From Sorangium aterium (GTDB lineage Bacteria; Myxococcota_A; Polyangia; Polyangiales; Polyangiaceae): a stretch of DNA of 64,000 nucleotides. The position numbers and the translations under genes were made by a program. This document shows positions 63,245-64,000 of the stretch, in pieces. The stretch covers positions 3,038,001-3,102,000 of the forward strand of contig NZ_JAQNDK010000001.1 of the NCBI RefSeq assembly GCF_028368935.1, given 5' to 3'. A model generated the notes under the pieces. It saw nothing but the letters and a program-made list of their open reading frames with translations. It was not told the origin of the DNA and did not search any database. Within the stretch, counting starts at the first letter, position 1. The number at the start of each line of letters is the position of its first letter.

Positions 63245-64000
63245 ATGGAAGAACAACTCAGTACCAAGAACACGACTCCGCCTGTGAGCGTCCCTGCTGT
63301 TCCGAGCCACAGGCACAAATACGAGTTCTTCAAAGTCGTCCAGGGTTATCTCGACGAGGCTGCCCGGCTGATCGAGCTGCCGGGTTACATCACCACGATC
63401 CTGAGCCAGCCGAAGAACGAGATCATCGTCAATTTCCCTGTACGGATGGATGACGGCAGCATCCGGCTCTTCAAGGGTTACAGGATCCAGCACAACAACC
63501 TCCTCGGGCCGTTCAAGGGGGGCATTCGATATCACGAGACGGTGTCGCTCGACGACCTCAAGGCGCTGGCCGCGATGATGACGTGGAAGTGCGCGCTCAT
63601 GAACCTGCCGCTCGGCGGTGGAAAGGGGGGAATCAAGTTCAACCCGAACGAGGTGTCGCGCGCCGAGCTCCAGCGGATCACCCGCCGCTTCTTCCATGCG
63701 CTCGGCGGAAACATCGGCCCGGAGACGGACATCCCGGCTCCCGACATGGGCACCGACGCAAAGACCATGGCCTGGGCCATGGACACGTACATGAACACCG
63801 TCGGACAGCTCTTCAAGCAGGCGGTGAAGGGCGTCGTGACGGGCAAGCCGGTGGCGTCGGGCGGCACGTACGGTCGCGAGAAGGCGACGGGCCAGGGCGT
63901 CGTCCACTGCATCACCGAGTGGGCCGAGGACAACGACGTGAACCTCGGCGGCTCGACGCTGCTCGTGCAGGGCTTCGGCAACGTCGGCTCGAACACGGCC
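63245..64000 (+). CDS. Glutamate dehydrogenase family protein, N-terminal part, cut by window edge
   Basis: The reading frame from ATG 63245 stays open for 252 codons to the last base, so the 3' half lies outside. It is a Glu/Leu/Phe/Val dehydrogenase, which interconverts glutamate and 2-oxoglutarate with NAD(P). Family blocks: GPFKGGIRYHETVSLDD, MTWKCALMNLPLGGGKGGI with the substrate-binding and catalytic Lys, DIPAPDMGT, and the start of the Rossmann motif VQGFGNVGSN at the window end. The first 20 residues (MEEQLSTKNTTPPVS) are non-conserved. This gene is clearly lower in GC than its neighbours, as is common for highly expressed central-metabolism genes. Confidence 0.96.
   Translation, partial: MEEQLSTKNTTPPVSVPAVPSHRHKYEFFKVVQGYLDEAARLIELPGYITTILSQPKNEIIVNFPVRMDDGSIRLFKGYRIQHNNLLGPFKGGIRYHETVSLDDLKALAAMMTWKCALMNLPLGGGKGGIKFNPNEVSRAELQRITRRFFHALGGNIGPETDIPAPDMGTDAKTMAWAMDTYMNTVGQLFKQAVKGVVTGKPVASGGTYGREKATGQGVVHCITEWAEDNDVNLGGSTLLVQGFGNVGSNTA

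Overview
The window is a very GC-rich stretch of chromosome that reads as a large-genome myxobacterium of the Polyangia/Sorangium type. This is inferred from gene content and codon use, not from a search. Supporting signs are the many lipoproteins of unknown function, an MXAN_5187-type sensor-like protein, an AgmX/PglI-like C-terminus, Ser/Thr kinase and PP2C phosphatase genes, a MopE-type Cys-rich protein, a sigma-54-type regulator and a type IV pilus assembly operon. Coding is dense, with frequent 1-4 nt overlaps inside operons and GC-rich hairpins between convergent genes.

Layout. Bases 1-1534 are an eroded accessory patch: the 3' end of a DUF6119 gene, a small reverse-strand gene and a fragment of a histidine kinase. 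Bases 1686-11228 are one forward cassette of type VI secretion (T6SS) delivery parts: DUF2169 protein, VgrG, DUF2169-pentapeptide fusion, second pentapeptide protein, DUF3540 protein and DUF4150 PAAR-like tip. No T6SS sheath genes and no recognisable toxin are present. Bases 11325-24924 hold envelope and signalling genes: a Cys-rich lipoprotein, a LolA-fold protein, a response regulator/histidine kinase pair, a DUF4230 protein, a lytic transglycosylase flanked by two membrane proteins of similar plan, an ATPase, an MXAN_5187-type protein and a histone-deacetylase-fold amidohydrolase. A tRNA-His gene lies at 25207. Bases 25936-34642 carry lipoproteins, a single-receiver regulator, a VTT/YqaA-like membrane protein, a kinase-like protein, a Cys/Met-metabolism PLP enzyme and a PP2C phosphatase.

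Bases 35183-43590 include ribosome recycling factor (frr), a sigma-54-activator-like regulator with altered key motifs, a peroxiredoxin, a frameshifted 3-methyladenine DNA glycosylase gene, a DUF885 lipoprotein and release factor 3 (prfC). Bases 44809-49120 form a small specialised-metabolism-like locus: a flavin-dependent halogenase-like enzyme, a WS/DGAT/condensation-like acyltransferase and a divergent LysR regulator, with a perfect 11-bp-arm palindrome between them that contains a T-N11-A box. Bases 49159-54559 are pilMNOPQ. The end of the window has a LysM-DUF882 peptidase, a FliA/WhiG-like sigma factor, a phosphodiester-glycosidase-like protein that overlaps a fused Kal-Kce protein (two lysine-fermentation activities in one chain), uppS-cdsA, and the start of a glutamate dehydrogenase gene that runs off the right edge.

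The items most worth following up are the toxin-less T6SS cassette, the halogenase/acyltransferase/LysR locus, the Kal-Kce fusion, a perfect 44-bp palindrome between frr and the sigma-54-type regulator, and a pair of 55-bp inverted repeats next to prfC.
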